Below, one piece after another: positions 45,531 to 56,846 of a stretch of DNA of 64,000 nucleotides; within the stretch, counting starts at the first letter, position 1; the number at the start of each line of letters is the position of its first letter. Below the pieces are notes generated by a model. It was not told the DNA's origin. It saw only the letters and a program-made list of their open reading frames with translations, and ran no database searches. The DNA lies in contig JANAVB010016200.1 of the NCBI GenBank assembly GCA_029216955.1, positions 195,001-259,000 of the forward strand. Direction: 5' to 3'. This DNA comes from Iris pallida. Lineage: Eukaryota; Streptophyta; Magnoliopsida; Asparagales; Iridaceae. Both the position numbers and the translations under genes were made by a program.

Positions 45531-45779
45531 ACATCTAAAGATGGGTACAGTTGTTGAAGAACTTGGATTGACGGATGGCCCAACTGACAATGTAACTCAA
45601 AAGCATTGAGTTTCACACAACATAAGTAACCGGAGAAGAGACGTCAAACAGATACAAGCCTCCAGTCACATGCCCTTTACCGATAGTTTTTCTAGTTTTT
45701 AGATCCTAAAAATACTACCATCAGAAAAAAAAAATATTACTGAGCAGTGTAAGTCGCGAGTAATTTGACATTGGAAAGC

Positions 45780-46085
45780 AAACTAAATGGGTTTTCAGGT
45801 GTGTAGCACAGAATAAAGTGATAAGTCAAAAAAAGATGGGCACTTCCTCACCCACGAACTATCAGTGAACCACCATTGGCAATAGTAATACCTGAAGTAC
45901 GACCCACCGATATAGTTGCAGATCATACCTGCGTCGCCAGTCATATGAGCAGACGCACCGGAGTCAATGACCCACTATTTCGATCGCACCACACAAGCTG
46001 CAGAGTACCTAGCAGTGGATCCGGACGTGGATGTCTCACCACGACGTTGAGCTTGAAACTCAAGAAAATTCGCATAAGAATCGAC
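45780..46085 (-). pseudogene. Copia aspartic protease remnant
   Basis: The active-site loop WVIDSGASAHMTGDA is readable at about 45935-45980, preceded by a stop in the same region. Further strands (VADGS-like) are out of frame. It lies between gag and integrase as expected. Confidence 0.7.
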
Positions 46086-46087
46086 GC

Positions 46088-47004
46088 TCATATTAACCGA
46101 ACGAACGCTATCATCAGGAGCGTCCGAAGTAATATTGGCAGCATGAGCTTTTGGATACTGCTACTAGAAATGTCCCTGCTACCGCAGTAGAAGCATGTTC
46201 GTAGTCGTCCCCCATCACGACCACCATTGCCTCGCCCGCCATCACGACTATAAGTCCGGCTACCTCGTCGTCCACCACACCCACCACGAATGCCAGGACG
46301 AGCAGCACTACCAAAGGCAGATCGATCGGCAGGAGCATCCCCCGGAGTGGTCTCAACCACCTTTGCGGCCCGAAGAACATGGAAGTGTGCCTCCATCAAA
46401 GACGGAACTTCAGATCCAGCAATGATCTGTGATCGAGCCGAGTTTGTATCAGGACGGAGAGAGGCAAGATATGCTATAACATGAAGCTGCTCACATTGAG
46501 ATCGAGCTTCACTGATATCCGTCGTCAGTGGGAGAACACGATCAATTTCATCTGTCATAGCCTTGAAGGACCGGAAGTGATCCTTATAGACTTTTCTTCC
46601 TGATTTGCTCGGTAAACGCCAACAATCGAGTCGTAGATACGAGACAAGTTATATTTTCCATCAAACACCGTTGCGAGGACCTTCCATAGCTTCTTGACCA
46701 TGTCTATGTTTTGAACCATATCCTCGACAGACGGTTCCATTGAGTTCATCAACTGTGTAAACAGTCGACTATCATCCGTCTCCCTGTTCAAACGTGGGAT
46801 CGATCATTGCCGGAGGCTATCAGTCAGATGATTAGACAGTCGCATCCCCTGAAGTGTTTTTTCAACCTTCGCCCATGTTGAGTAACCATCTGGTCCATCT
46901 AATCGACGATCGACGAGTCGAGTCGAAGAGACCGTCGTGCTAGTGCCTGTTGCGTTGCTGACACTGGTAGTAGAATTACCACCATCTGCCTTCGGGTTTG
47001 TCAT
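46088..47004 (-). pseudogene. Copia Gag, frameshifted
   Basis: The likely start is MTNPKADGGNSTTSVS at 47004, followed by LDGPDGYSTWAKVEKTLQGM, the usual opening of plant copia gag. The middle piece (46555-46791) shows LFTQLMNSMEPSVEDMVQNI and VFDGKYNLSRIYDS. The last piece (46088-46558) has YLASLRPDTNSARSQIIAGS, a Gly/Arg-rich stretch (GGRRGSRTYSRDGGRGNGGR) and a knuckle start CFYCGSR; the rest of the knuckle is read in another frame. Gag would form the particle and bind RNA. Confidence 0.85.
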
Positions 47005-47399
47005 CTTGAAATGGATGCAATCGTCACAAGTTCTTCCCAACCCCAATAATCACATCAACTTTATGAGTGAGCTATTAACGTGGCCAATACCGGCGCTCGC
47101 ATGTAAAGTGAAGACAGTACACAGGAGTAAACAAGATCCCTCTATGTGTAGCTGGTAAACATCAGGACACAGGAGTAAACACGGTGACTCTCTGTGTAAA
47201 TCTTGATGTGAAGATCGGGGTAGGAAAAACAATAAAGCATTTGTTATTTCCTGACGACGTAATCTAGGAATAGAGGGTATGCAAATAAAGCATTTGGCTA
47301 CCGACTATCTTCGAAATATGGCTTTTTTTGAAGCAAAGACGGCTAGGGTTTGTAGGAGATGGATAGGCTAGTATTAGGATATGAACTAAGGAACATGGT

Positions 47400-47775
47400 G
47401 GCGCAAGGGTTAGGGTTTGGATGGGCTAGGGTTAGGGTTGGTGGCGGAAGGGGTTACAGCCGGAGCGGGGGGGTGAGCAGCCGGGGGCTGGAGGGGGGGC
47501 CAGCAGGGTGGGGGCAAGGTGGTGCTGTAGCGGGCAGGGGGTACTGTAGCGGGGGGCAGGGTACTGTAGCGGTGGGGGCAGGGTGCTGTAGCAGGGGGGC
47601 TGGAGAAGGGGAGATGCTGGAGAGGGTGGGCGCTGGAGGGGGAAAGCAGCCGGGAACTGGAGGAGGCCAACAAGGGGTGGGGGCAGGATGCTATTGCAGG
47701 GGCTGGAGAGGGGGGCCGCTAGAGGGGGTGGGTGCTGGGGTGGCACTGGAGGGGGCGCAGTAGGGGGGATTAGGG
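47400..47775. repeat. G-rich minisatellite in the copia leader
   Basis: The plus strand has dense G-runs and about four copies of a 20-22 base unit with GTACTGTAGCGG(n)GGGCAGGG (47520-47605), then GGCTGGAG-type repeats. Telomere-like GGGTTAGGG words occur at 47408-47440 and 47768-47782. The copia RNA would read the C-rich strand. It opens false ORFs on both strands. Confidence 0.75.
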
Positions 47776-47817
47776 TTAGGGTTTTTTGTGTAGGAGAGAG
47801 GGGAGGAGGATGGTTTA

Positions 47818-47831
47818 TGGCTCTGATACCA
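47818..47831 (-). other. Copia primer-binding site (initiator tRNA-Met)
   Basis: The minus strand reads TGGTATCAGAGCCA, a perfect match to the common plant primer site for initiator tRNA-Met, directly abutting the LTR end TTCTACA. Confidence 0.93.
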
Positions 47832-47972
47832 TGTAGAATTAGAATAATAGGTTAACTTTATTATGAAGAGGGATTACATATATATAGGAGAGTCTAGCTC
47901 CTCTCTTTACTCTCTTTTCCAATGTGGGACTAAAGCCCACTATTACTAATACTTAACTATGATCAATAATCA
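47832..47972 (-). repeat. Copia 5' LTR (short)
   Basis: Starts TGTAGAATTAGAATAATAGG next to the primer site. It contains a minus-strand TATATATATG (47878-47886), AATAAAG, and TTTAGTCCCACATTGG, a promoter stretch seen in short copia LTRs. The outer edge is tentative (TGATTATTGATC on the minus strand), because there is no second LTR to compare. Confidence 0.6.
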
Positions 47973-49060
47973 AAATCACTTGGATACAAGTTGGATGTAG
48001 TTACGATCAAGGTTAATCGTGAAAGTCTTCCAAGCATGATCAAAATTAAAATTTTGGCACGGGCATAAATATGATCACAATGGGAAAATTTTAAATATTT
48101 GCAATAATTGATTTGAAATATAAGCACGATTATGACTTTAGTCAAATAGTTTAGTCACGACCAAAAATGATTAAATCATTTTGGCAAAATCGACTATCTA
48201 AGCAAAATTTAAGCACGATTTTAGAATCAAGATCTAGATATTATTAAGAGTCTAATGGAAAGAAACCAAATAGGTTTCAAGGATTACTAGGAAACTAAAT
48301 GACGTTTCAAAAATGGAAGGATAAGAAAGAAAGTTCAAGAATTAAAAAAAGAAGTGTGATCTAAATCAATAGTCATATGCCAAAAGGATGTAGCTTCTAT
48401 AATATTTGAAAATCATAAGTATGTGTGACGTCACTTTACCGAGAATTTATGCCCTGCCAGTGTACATCTGACTGCAAATAAATCCTTGGTATCACGACTC
48501 AAATGGTGTGGTATCGAATACTTTATAACTTAATCCATTATTGACATGTTAACATAGAACCATTAAGGTACATTTTTAATAATATTCGATGACTTATGCT
48601 TACCCGAGATCATTTCGACTTAGGAGTCATGCCTCACCAATGGGCTACTGGCTGCAGTGAACCCGTAGTCTCTATAATTCGAATAAGTGTCGACAACGTG
48701 CAGCTGCCTTACCATTATAGGTCATCGAGTATTTTCCAACTATGTCCATGCAATTTTCAAAGAAGCTTCTAAAATCCCTTAAACAAATTGATCATGATAG
48801 GTAAAGTGTATGTATATGTCCTTGAAGTGAAAGTATCAATTCTAAAAATTAGACGATTAATTAGGAAAAGAATGATCGAAGATAGAAATATAAACTTTAA
48901 TTTCTGTTTCTCTAATAGTCAAGATTGAGAGGAAAATATGTATAAAGCACGATGTCTACCTATTATGAATATATTTATACACAAGTATATATGTATAGCC
49001 TAAATAATTCCACAAAATCCCAAAAATCAATCTAAGAGAAGATTATCCTATTTCCAAGTA
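47973..49060. other. AT-rich DNA, no gene recognised
   Basis: No open frame with known features. It continues on the far side of element A at 59773. It has no visible repeats beyond AT richness. Confidence 0.5.
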
Positions 49061-49065
49061 AATAT

Positions 49066-51681
49066 TGTAACGCCCCAGTCCCAAAATACGTAGGACCAAG
49101 TACGTGAACATGCCAACTGCACATATACGAAGAACACTCCAATATATGGAATCCTCATATATGCACATAAGCATAAATAAATAATCACAGGCCAGAATAA
49201 TATCTAATCTCATCACAGCTCAACACAGAATATAATGAAGTCCAAATAAATAAATAAGAGTATCAAAAGATAGCCGGGTGAACATACTCACTCCAAACAG
49301 CTATGAAAAATAGTCTCACAAGATCGAAGTCCGACCTCCGCAAAATAGAAAGAAAAGAGATGTAAAATAATGTCTACAACTGTCTCAAATAAGAAATAGA
49401 CTAGAAGTCATAAGGCACTGCCTCGTCATCAATGTAAGATAGCTCCAAAGCCGCTCCGTACTCCTGTGGAAAATCGTCTAAACCTGGAGAGATAACCAGG
49501 TCCTCAGGGGACATAGCAAGATACAAGAAAACACCATGCCATATAAACTGTGATGATATAATAAGAGAAAAAGGTATACATGCAATCGGGTTCCTGACCA
49601 TTCTACTGTGAATATGCAGTTGAGATACATTCCTTTGACGCATGAGCCCTGGCTGAATATAGGATCCGGTATAGTCCCCTCTTGGGCACCAGTGACCAAG
49701 AGCATGACGTTCAAAAATGACAGTGGCCAACCTGAGAGGCTCATACCCGTATCTCCAGCGGAGCTTCCGGGTTACAAGAAAAGTACAATCGAAGCCCATA
49801 CGTCAGGTAATGTTCTTTCCACCCAATGCCTAGTATCATCATCTCCATGACTGACATGTACCTCTAGTAACCGCCAAGTCTTCTAGCATGCAATTCTATT
49901 GGCAGTTATCCCTATCCGTCGCACGTCCCATACGTATCGGTGGCCAGCCGACTACGCGGATACGTGTCCTATATAGACTCACATCACGTGATACACATGT
50001 CAAGGCCGTATGAGATATACCAATACCTCAACATCAATGGGTGGTCAATAAACTAAGTCAATGTAAAAGAATACATAAAGCAAGAAAAACGACCGATAGA
50101 GTCACTTGCACCCAAGTGTGACTTGGACGCACAGTTTAAATATCATGAAATAAAATGCTGAAAATAACAACTGAAAATAAGAATATAATAATCACAGAGT
50201 AAGGTGGCAAGGTATCTTGCCTGTTGGTACAAAGTGGCAAGTCCAAGAGTAGCAAGTGTTAGCACCAAAACTCACAAATCATAGATGACTCCAAACGCTG
50301 TAACAAACATCAAAAATGATCTCGGTGAAGAAGATATACCTAGGAAACGCCTATCCAAAAGTCAATTATGGAATAGGGGCAAAATCGTAATTTTGGGTCA
50401 AAACGATGTCCGCCGTTGGACCCGCCTTACACTGAAACGCGTGCCAAAGTCTACAGTCTCTAAATTTGTCAAACTACATGTCTACGGTTTCAGTTTGAGG
50501 AGAGGAACTCAACAGTATGTCCAGTTTTGGATTTCGAGGAGCCGTGTACAAAATCGCCCGTTTGAGTGGGTCGCGGGCCCGCCAAAATTAGGTTCCGATT
50601 CACCTTCTCAGAATCGAACCAAACTGGCATGTAAGACCAAAATTTTGATCCGGACCTGTTGGCGCAAGTTTTTCTCGATTCGACGACTGTACACGAAGTT
50701 ATGGACAAGTTTGCAAAATGTCGATACGGGGTATCTCGACGGATACGCGTTGATTTCGTCGCGCACACGCAACAAAATCGAGTCCCGTCAGTTCCCACAC
50801 GTCGGTAACATCCATACGCTCCTTTCGATGCGTATAGTGCATGACCACGTCGCCCGGTTTGTCGGGACGTACGTCGTATCGTGGAAATTTTTTGAAATTA
50901 ACTATTTTGAAAACAGTTTTTCGCACAACTTTAACATGGGTTTAATTCTCACACAGAAAAAAATACAGATCTACAAAATATGTTTTAGTCGTGGTTATGT
51001 TGTCTTCACATGTGTTCAATTAGTTTTTACGAAAGTTTAATGGACAGCGAGAAAAGTGGCCGACAAGTTGGCGTTTCAAAATAGTTTTAATATTCAAAAA
51101 AGTAGGTTTTTCTCCAACTTCGTCTCGATTTTTCGAGCAAGTTGGATATCCATGTCAAAATCCACCTGGGGGATCTTGAAGAGGGTCATGAGGGCTTTCT
51201 ACACGAATTTACAGATCTAAAAATGGACTAGAATCGAGAGAGAATCAAACGGGGAAGTTTGGTACCTTGAGTGGGAAAACTGCTCCGTGGGATGCGGGAC
51301 TGACTTCCGATGCTCCGTTCATCGCGCACAAAGCTCCGTCGCTGGTGAAATGAATTTGTAGGCGAAGAGGGTATGATCAGCCTCAACTTTCGTTTTGGAA
51401 GTTTAGGGTTTCGATGTTTGTAGAAAAAGTTATATATAACAAGTTATAGCAAAAACCTATTACAAATAGGTTTAACATTAATAGTTCCCACGGGTGTGGG
51501 TTATTGCGCGCCTGCTACAGCAAGGAATAGTTTTGGTGGGCCCGCCCACTTTAGTGGGTGGGGGTTTTGTTATTGTTTTTTTCTTTTCCTAAACGTAAGA
51601 GGCTTTAGCTGGCCGCCCCTTTTGTTGGGGTGGGGGCTGGCCTGCTCATGGCTCCTTTTTTTTTACTAATTATATATAATA

Positions 51682-51750
<69 letters not shown>

Positions 51751-51983
51751 TTTAAGCTACCAAAAAATGTCTAAAAATCACAATAAATTCCTAAAAAATT
51801 CTAGATTTTATTATACTCCTTATTTAATAGAATTACGAACAAGCACACATATAGTAATATATGTATACACCCATACCTTAATTATACTATTAAACTAGTA
51901 GTAAATAAATCCATAATTAATGAAATGCTTAACGAAAATTAATTTAAATTATAAAAATCAATTATAAATTATGGGGGTTTACA
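49066..51983 (-). repeat. Element A 3' LTR (left copy)
   Basis: Starts TGTAACGCCCCAGTCCC, ends GGGGGTTTACA. It contains the block 50390-50880 shared with the solo LTR and the type D LTR, a minus-strand TATA (51431-51438) and a TA run (51684-51748). Confidence 0.95.
51431..51438 (-). promoter_or_regulatory. TATA box, element A left LTR
   Basis: TATATATA, followed on the minus strand by TTTTTCTACAAACATCGAAA and then CCCTAAAC, a TATA-to-leader layout also found in the right copy. Confidence 0.55.
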
Positions 51984-52090
51984 TCCTACCCAACTTAAAG
52001 AAAATTTTGTCCTCGAAATTAAACTAAGGTCGGGGGATTAAATGCAATGCATGAAAAATAAATGCAAGACATACCTTCGCCTTCGAACAA

Positions 52091-53480
52091 CTACGGGTAG
52101 CGATTTCGGATGTCGTCCTCGCGCTCCCAAGTAGACTCCCCTGGCGAGTGATGCTTCCATGCCACACGAACCAATAGAATATATTGATTCCGTAACACCT
52201 TCACTCGGCGATCGAGGATACCTACTGGTTGCTCTTCGTACGACAAACTCGGTCCAACTGTGATCTCGGAGTGATCAAGCACATGATTGTTGTCCGCCAC
52301 GTACCTCCTCAGCTGAGATACATGGAATACATCATGTACTCCCTCTAGTGACGGTGGCAATGCCAATCTGTAGGCAACCTCTCCAACACGTTCCAAGACA
52401 TCGAAAGGGCCGATGTTCCTTGGACTCAACTTGCCATGTCCTCCGAATCGAATCGTGCCTCTAGTGGGGGATATCTTCAAGAACACATGGTCACCCTCTT
52501 TGAACTCCAAGGGTCGACAACGATTATCTGCCCACTGCTTCTGACGATCCTGCGCTGCTCGCAGGTGGTCCTGAATCTTCTTCACTGTCTCCACTGTGCT
52601 CAAGACCAACTCGGGACCCAATAGTTGTCGCTCTCCTATGTCGCTCCAACAAACAGGAAACTGACACTTCCTACCATACAATGCTTCAAACGGAGCCATT
52701 TGAATGCTCGCTTGATAGCTATTGTTGTAGAAAAACTCAACAAGATGAAGATGGTCCTCCCACGAACCGCCAAAATCAAGCATACACGCTCTCAACATAT
52801 CCTCTAGCGTCTGAATGGTACGCTCCGACTGGCCGTCTGTCTATGGATGGTATAATGTGCTAAACTTCAATCGGGTGTCCAAACTCTCTTGCATGCTCCT
52901 CCAAAAGTGTGAGGTGAATCTCGAGTCACGGTCCGACACAATACTAACAGGCACACCGTGTAGTCTTACAATCTGCTCCATATACATCTCTGCCAATACC
53001 TTTGTCGACTGGCCCACTCTAAAAGGTAAGAAATGGGCTGACTTCGTAAGTCTATCAACAATCACCCACACTGCGTCACGTCCTCTAGGACTCCGAGGAA
53101 AACCCGTGACGAAATCTATAGTAATGTGCTCCCACTTTCACTCGGGAATGGGTAGCGGCTGTAATAATTCGGCCGTCCTTTGATGCTTCGCCTTCACTTG
53201 TTGACATACCAAGCACTTGGCAACGAAACGAGCTATCTTCCGCTTCATTCCGTGCCACCAATAATACTGTCGTAAGTCGCGATACATCTTGGTCCCTCTG
53301 GGGTGAATAGAGTAAGTCGAACTGTGATCCTCGGCCATCAGCTCCTGCCGTAGATCTCCATTGGGTACATAAATGCGATCACCACATCGTAATGTCCCAT
53401 CGGGGTGGATCCTCAATCCTGTCTGCTCTTCTGCTTCTGTCCTCTCCTTCAGCCGTCGAAATATAGCGTCATTGGGCAAT
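52091..53480 (-). pseudogene. Element A integrase with C-terminal chromodomain
   Basis: Zinc-binding part near 53200-53320: HSSTYSIHPRGTKMYRDL, WWHGMKRKIARFVAKCLVCQ. Core: [66 protein letters not shown], so D, D and E are all present. The C-terminal 235-codon piece (52091-52798) carries EGDHVFLKISPTRG, LSPRNIGPFDVLERVGEVAY, VFHVSQLRRYV, and the chromodomain VRVAWKHHSPGESTWEREDD. Two stops interrupt it: TAG at 52841-52843 (expected CAG) and TGA at 53138-53140 (expected TGG). The frame is otherwise continuous here. Confidence 0.93.
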
Positions 53481-53489
53481 GCTGCCTTG

Positions 53490-54870
53490 ATGCGCTCTAC
53501 TAATGATGATTGCACCTGGAGGTTGGGTAATATGCCATCTGCTCCCGGTAATACTACCTCAATACCAAGCTGCTCCAAGTCTCTAATCAATTCCTTCTGT
53601 GTAGTCAAAAAGTGTGCCATGGGCTTACGGCTCAATGCGTCTGCGACGATATTAGCCTTGCCCGGATGATAATATAGCTCAATCTCATAATCCTTCATCA
53701 ACTCCAATCAACGACGCTGTCGCATATTCAACTTCTTTTGTGTGAACACGTACTTGAGGCTCTTATGATCAGTGTAGATATCAACCTTCTCGCCGTATAA
53801 GTAGTGTCGCCATAGCTTCAAAGCAAAGATAACCGCTGCGAGCTCTAGATCGTGGGTCGGATAATTCTTCTCATGCACTCTCAACTGTCGCGATGCATAT
53901 GCTACTACCCGACCGTGCTGCATTAATACACATCCTAATCCTTTCCCGGATGCGTCGCTGTAGATCACAAATCCTCCTGGACCCGATGGTAGTGTCAAGA
54001 TCGGTGCTGTGGTCAATCGCTTTTTCAACTCGTCAAAAGCGGCTTGACACTCGTCTGTCCATACAAACTCCTGATCCTTGTAAGTTAATCGAGTCATAGG
54101 CCCCGCTATTCGAGAGAAATCTTCTACGAACCGTCGGTAGTAACGCGCAAGTCCGAGGAAACTTCTCACTTCAGAAGCTGTTGTGGGAGCGGGCCATCAT
54201 TTGACTGCTGTGATCTTCTCTGGGTCTACTGATATACCATCGCCCGTAACAATATGACCAAGGAATGATACTTCCTTGAGAAAGAAATCATACTTGCTAA
54301 GATTCGCAAAGAGTCTCTCGCTCCTCAATGTTCCCAAAACTATCCGTATGCTGCTCGTGCTCCTCTTGAGTCTTGGAGTAAATCAAGATATCGTCTATAA
54401 AGACTACTACAAATTTGTCTAAGTATTGGTGAAAGATCTTGTTCATCAAATCATGAATACAGCGGGAGCATTGGTCAAATCGAAAGGCATGACCAAGAAC
54501 TCGTAGTGTCCATACCTCGATCGAAAGGCTGTCTTGGCAATATCTTCCTTCCGAACCTTCAATTGGTGATAGCCCGATCGTAAGTCAATCTTGGAGAATA
54601 CTTTTGCTCCACTCAGTTGATCGAATAAATCGTCTATACGCGGCAAGGGATACTTGTTCTTCACCGTCACCGCATTCAGTGCCCTGTAGTCTATGCACAT
54701 GCACACTGCCTCGTCTTTCTTAGGCACAAAAAGAACGGGTGCTCCCCATGGTGACGTACTGGCACAAATAAATCCTTTCTCTAATAAGTCATCAATCTGC
54801 GTCTTCATCTCTACCAACTCCTTGGGTGCCAGACGATATATTCGAGATGAAATAGGCTCGGCTCCGGGAA
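53490..54870 (-). pseudogene. Element A reverse transcriptase and RNase H
   Basis: [79 protein letters not shown], and the catalytic [10 protein letters not shown] (about 54380-54410); then [20 protein letters not shown] and [20 protein letters not shown]. RNase [57 protein letters not shown]. Lesions: a one-base deletion after PAVFM (about 54447), a one-base shift about 60 bases past FIDDIL, TGA at 54197-54199 and TGA at 53708-53710. Otherwise close to the consensus of the clade. Confidence 0.93.
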
Positions 54871-54887
54871 TAAGCTCAATAGAAAAC

Positions 54888-55334
54888 TCAAATATCGGTC
54901 AGGTAGTAGTCCTGGCAACTCCTCGGGAATACATCCTCGAACTCGGTGATAATAGGGTGCTGTGGGTTGTCATGCATCATTATATGAGTCCCCGATATGG
55001 GTGCATCACAACTATCTCCGTCTTCTTTGGTGAACTCAAACTCTGCCGCATTCGGTAGTCTAAAGATAATACTGCTCCTATGGCAGTCTATGAGAGCAAA
55101 ATGCTGGCTCAACCAGTCCATTCCAAGAACCACATCAAATATCGGCATAAGGAATACAAGAAGTCGTGCCACCATCTCTCTACCATTTATCACTACAGGA
55201 CAAAGTCTACAAACACCACTAATAGGTACAACTCCTCCTCCAGTAAGGATTTTAACATTCTTAGCTAAGGGTGTGATGGAATGCTGTGTCTAGTGGCAAA
55301 ACTAGTGGCTATAAATGAATGAGTGGCTCCAGTA
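54888..55334 (-). pseudogene. Element A aspartic protease
   Basis: The active-site loop FDTGATHSFIATSFA is near 55280-55330, just past a frame change from gag. The second conserved strand FDVVLGMDWLSQHFALIDC is at about 55080-55140, and a linker (ITEFEDVFP) leads towards RT. The protease would process the polyprotein. Confidence 0.85.
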
Positions 55335-56641
55335 TCAAATAATAATTACAGGAAAAGATGCAACTAAAACTATACCTGCTATGACCTCTGCCTCTGTCTC
55401 TACATTCTCAACAGCTAGAGAGAATGCCGTTCCTTTGTTCTGTCCTGGGCCTTGAGCTCTAACCTTGTGGTACTGTGCTGTCTGTGGAGGTAATGGTGGA
55501 CGAGGTGCTGGGGCTGTGGGCCTCTGGACCTGATGTGCCTGAACTAGAGCCTGCTGCTCAGGACAATCTCTGGCCAAGTGATGTCCTGATCCACATCTCA
55601 AACATAAGCCCAAATAAAGTCGACAGTCATCTCTAATATGCCCCTGCTTCCCGCAAAAGTTGCAGGTGGGCTTCTGATAAGGTGTGTGCCTCTACTAGTA
55701 CTGTCCTGTAGTCCTCCTAATAGGTCCACTCTAAGTAGCTCGGGCTGGTGTAGCTGCTGGTGTATGACGCCTCGATGTCTATTGCTGTTTCTTGCAAAGA
55801 ATCTCCTGAGCACGAGCTTCTTCCAAGACAGCTGAATGGAAGACTCGAGACTGAGTAGTCGTATAAGACTTGAGCTCTGGTGCAAGCCCCTGGTGAAATC
55901 TTCTCGCCTTCTCTAACTCTGTCGGAATCAATCCCGTACCAAATCGACTCAGGCGATTGAACTCCGAGTCATACTCATCAACTGTCATATTCCTTTGCTT
56001 CAGATGGAGGAACTGGTCGTAGAGACCATCTCAACATGAATAGGGAAGAAGCTCTCATAAAATGCATCATAGAACTGCTTCCAGGTGATCCCAGTGCCTA
56101 ATCGTCTCTCTTCCACCTTCCACCAGTGGTGAGCATTATCTTCTAATAGTAGGTCCACTGCTGTCATCCAATCTCGAGCTGGCAACTGGGATGCCTTTAG
56201 TAGCTTCTCGGTACTAATAAGCCACTGTGACACCTATAATGGCTTCTCCGTCCCTCTAAAGGCCGTGGGGTTCATATCTGTGAAATTCTTGATAGAGCCT
56301 TTATAGGGATGCAGAGCCGATACTGGTGCTGGTACTGGAGGTGGTAGTGGAGGTCTAGCCATAGCTGCCATCATCGTCTGTCTCATCAGCTCAGTCTGCT
56401 GCCACTGAGCCTGCATCATGGCATACATAAACTGAGTAGTAGGGCTCCCATCAGTCGATGGTGGAGGCATCTGAGGTCCCGGCTGTGGAGGAAACTGCTG
56501 AGGGAATGGTGGTGGAGGAGGCAGTGGTACATTCCCTTCCGGTGGCATGGTAGTAGTCTGTCCAGCCTTCTGTCCCTCCGAAGTAATCTCTTCACCAGAT
56601 GTGAGGGCCAAGACAGAAGTACGTCTGCTTCGTAGATTCAT
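55335..56641 (-). pseudogene. Element A Gag with double zinc knuckle
   Basis: Starts MNLRSRRTSVLAL at 56641, then a Pro/Gln-rich N-terminus (56420-56560). The capsid-like core follows: FTDMNPTAFRGTEKPL (to 56234), SQWLISTEKLLKASQLPARD (56233), NAHHWWKVEERRLGTGITWK, MTVDEYDSEFNRLSRFGTGL (55988) and LVELEEAR-type helices. Two zinc knuckles lie in tandem: CNFCGKQGHIRDDC and CLRCGSGHHLARDC, both CX2CX4HX4C (about 55560-55670). A stop at 56231 and frame changes near 55990, 55780 and 55610 break the frame. Confidence 0.9.
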
Positions 56642-56846
56642 ACTGTTGGCACGAGGAAGATAAGTTGATATTAGGAAAGATTAGATATGAAGTAAATCGA
56701 ATAATCAAGGAAGTTTCGAAAAGATTGGAAGTCAAGAGATAGTAGTTCTGGATGAGATATTCCTATTCCTGTATGCAGGCTTGTTGGACACAGTCATGTA
56801 ACCCAACAATATTAAATCTGACCTGCATGGGCCACCACAAAAACAT
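56642..56846 (-). other. Element A leader with candidate primer site
   Basis: About 205 bases between gag and the 5' LTR. The minus strand carries GTGGTGGCCCATGCAGGTC (56821-56839), seven bases from the LTR edge, shared with elements B and D. Confidence 0.6.

Larger units (their letters stand above)
43754..47972 (-). mobile_element. Ty1/copia retrotransposon, 3' part lost at a CACTA end
   Basis: Minus-strand order: LTR (from 47832), an initiator-tRNA-Met primer site (47818-47831), leader, gag, protease, integrase and the RT N-terminal half. Protease and integrase before RT is the Ty1/copia order. The RT stops at 43754, directly at the CACTA terminus, just before the expected YVDD block. RNase H and the 3' LTR are not in the window. 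Confidence 0.9.

Noticed and set aside
47359..47763. 134-codon Gly-rich frame and its Pro-rich antisense frames
   Set aside because: They come from the G-rich minisatellite in the copia leader.
47408..47782. Interstitial telomere
   Set aside because: Only two or three GGGTTAGGG words occur at a time and not the plant TTTAGGG array; they sit in a G-rich minisatellite.
50285..51040. 251-codon plus-strand frame in element A's LTR (similar frame at 58297-58827)
   Set aside because: It is antisense to the element, shifts frame between the two LTR copies and contains no known domain; it reflects LTR conservation, not coding.
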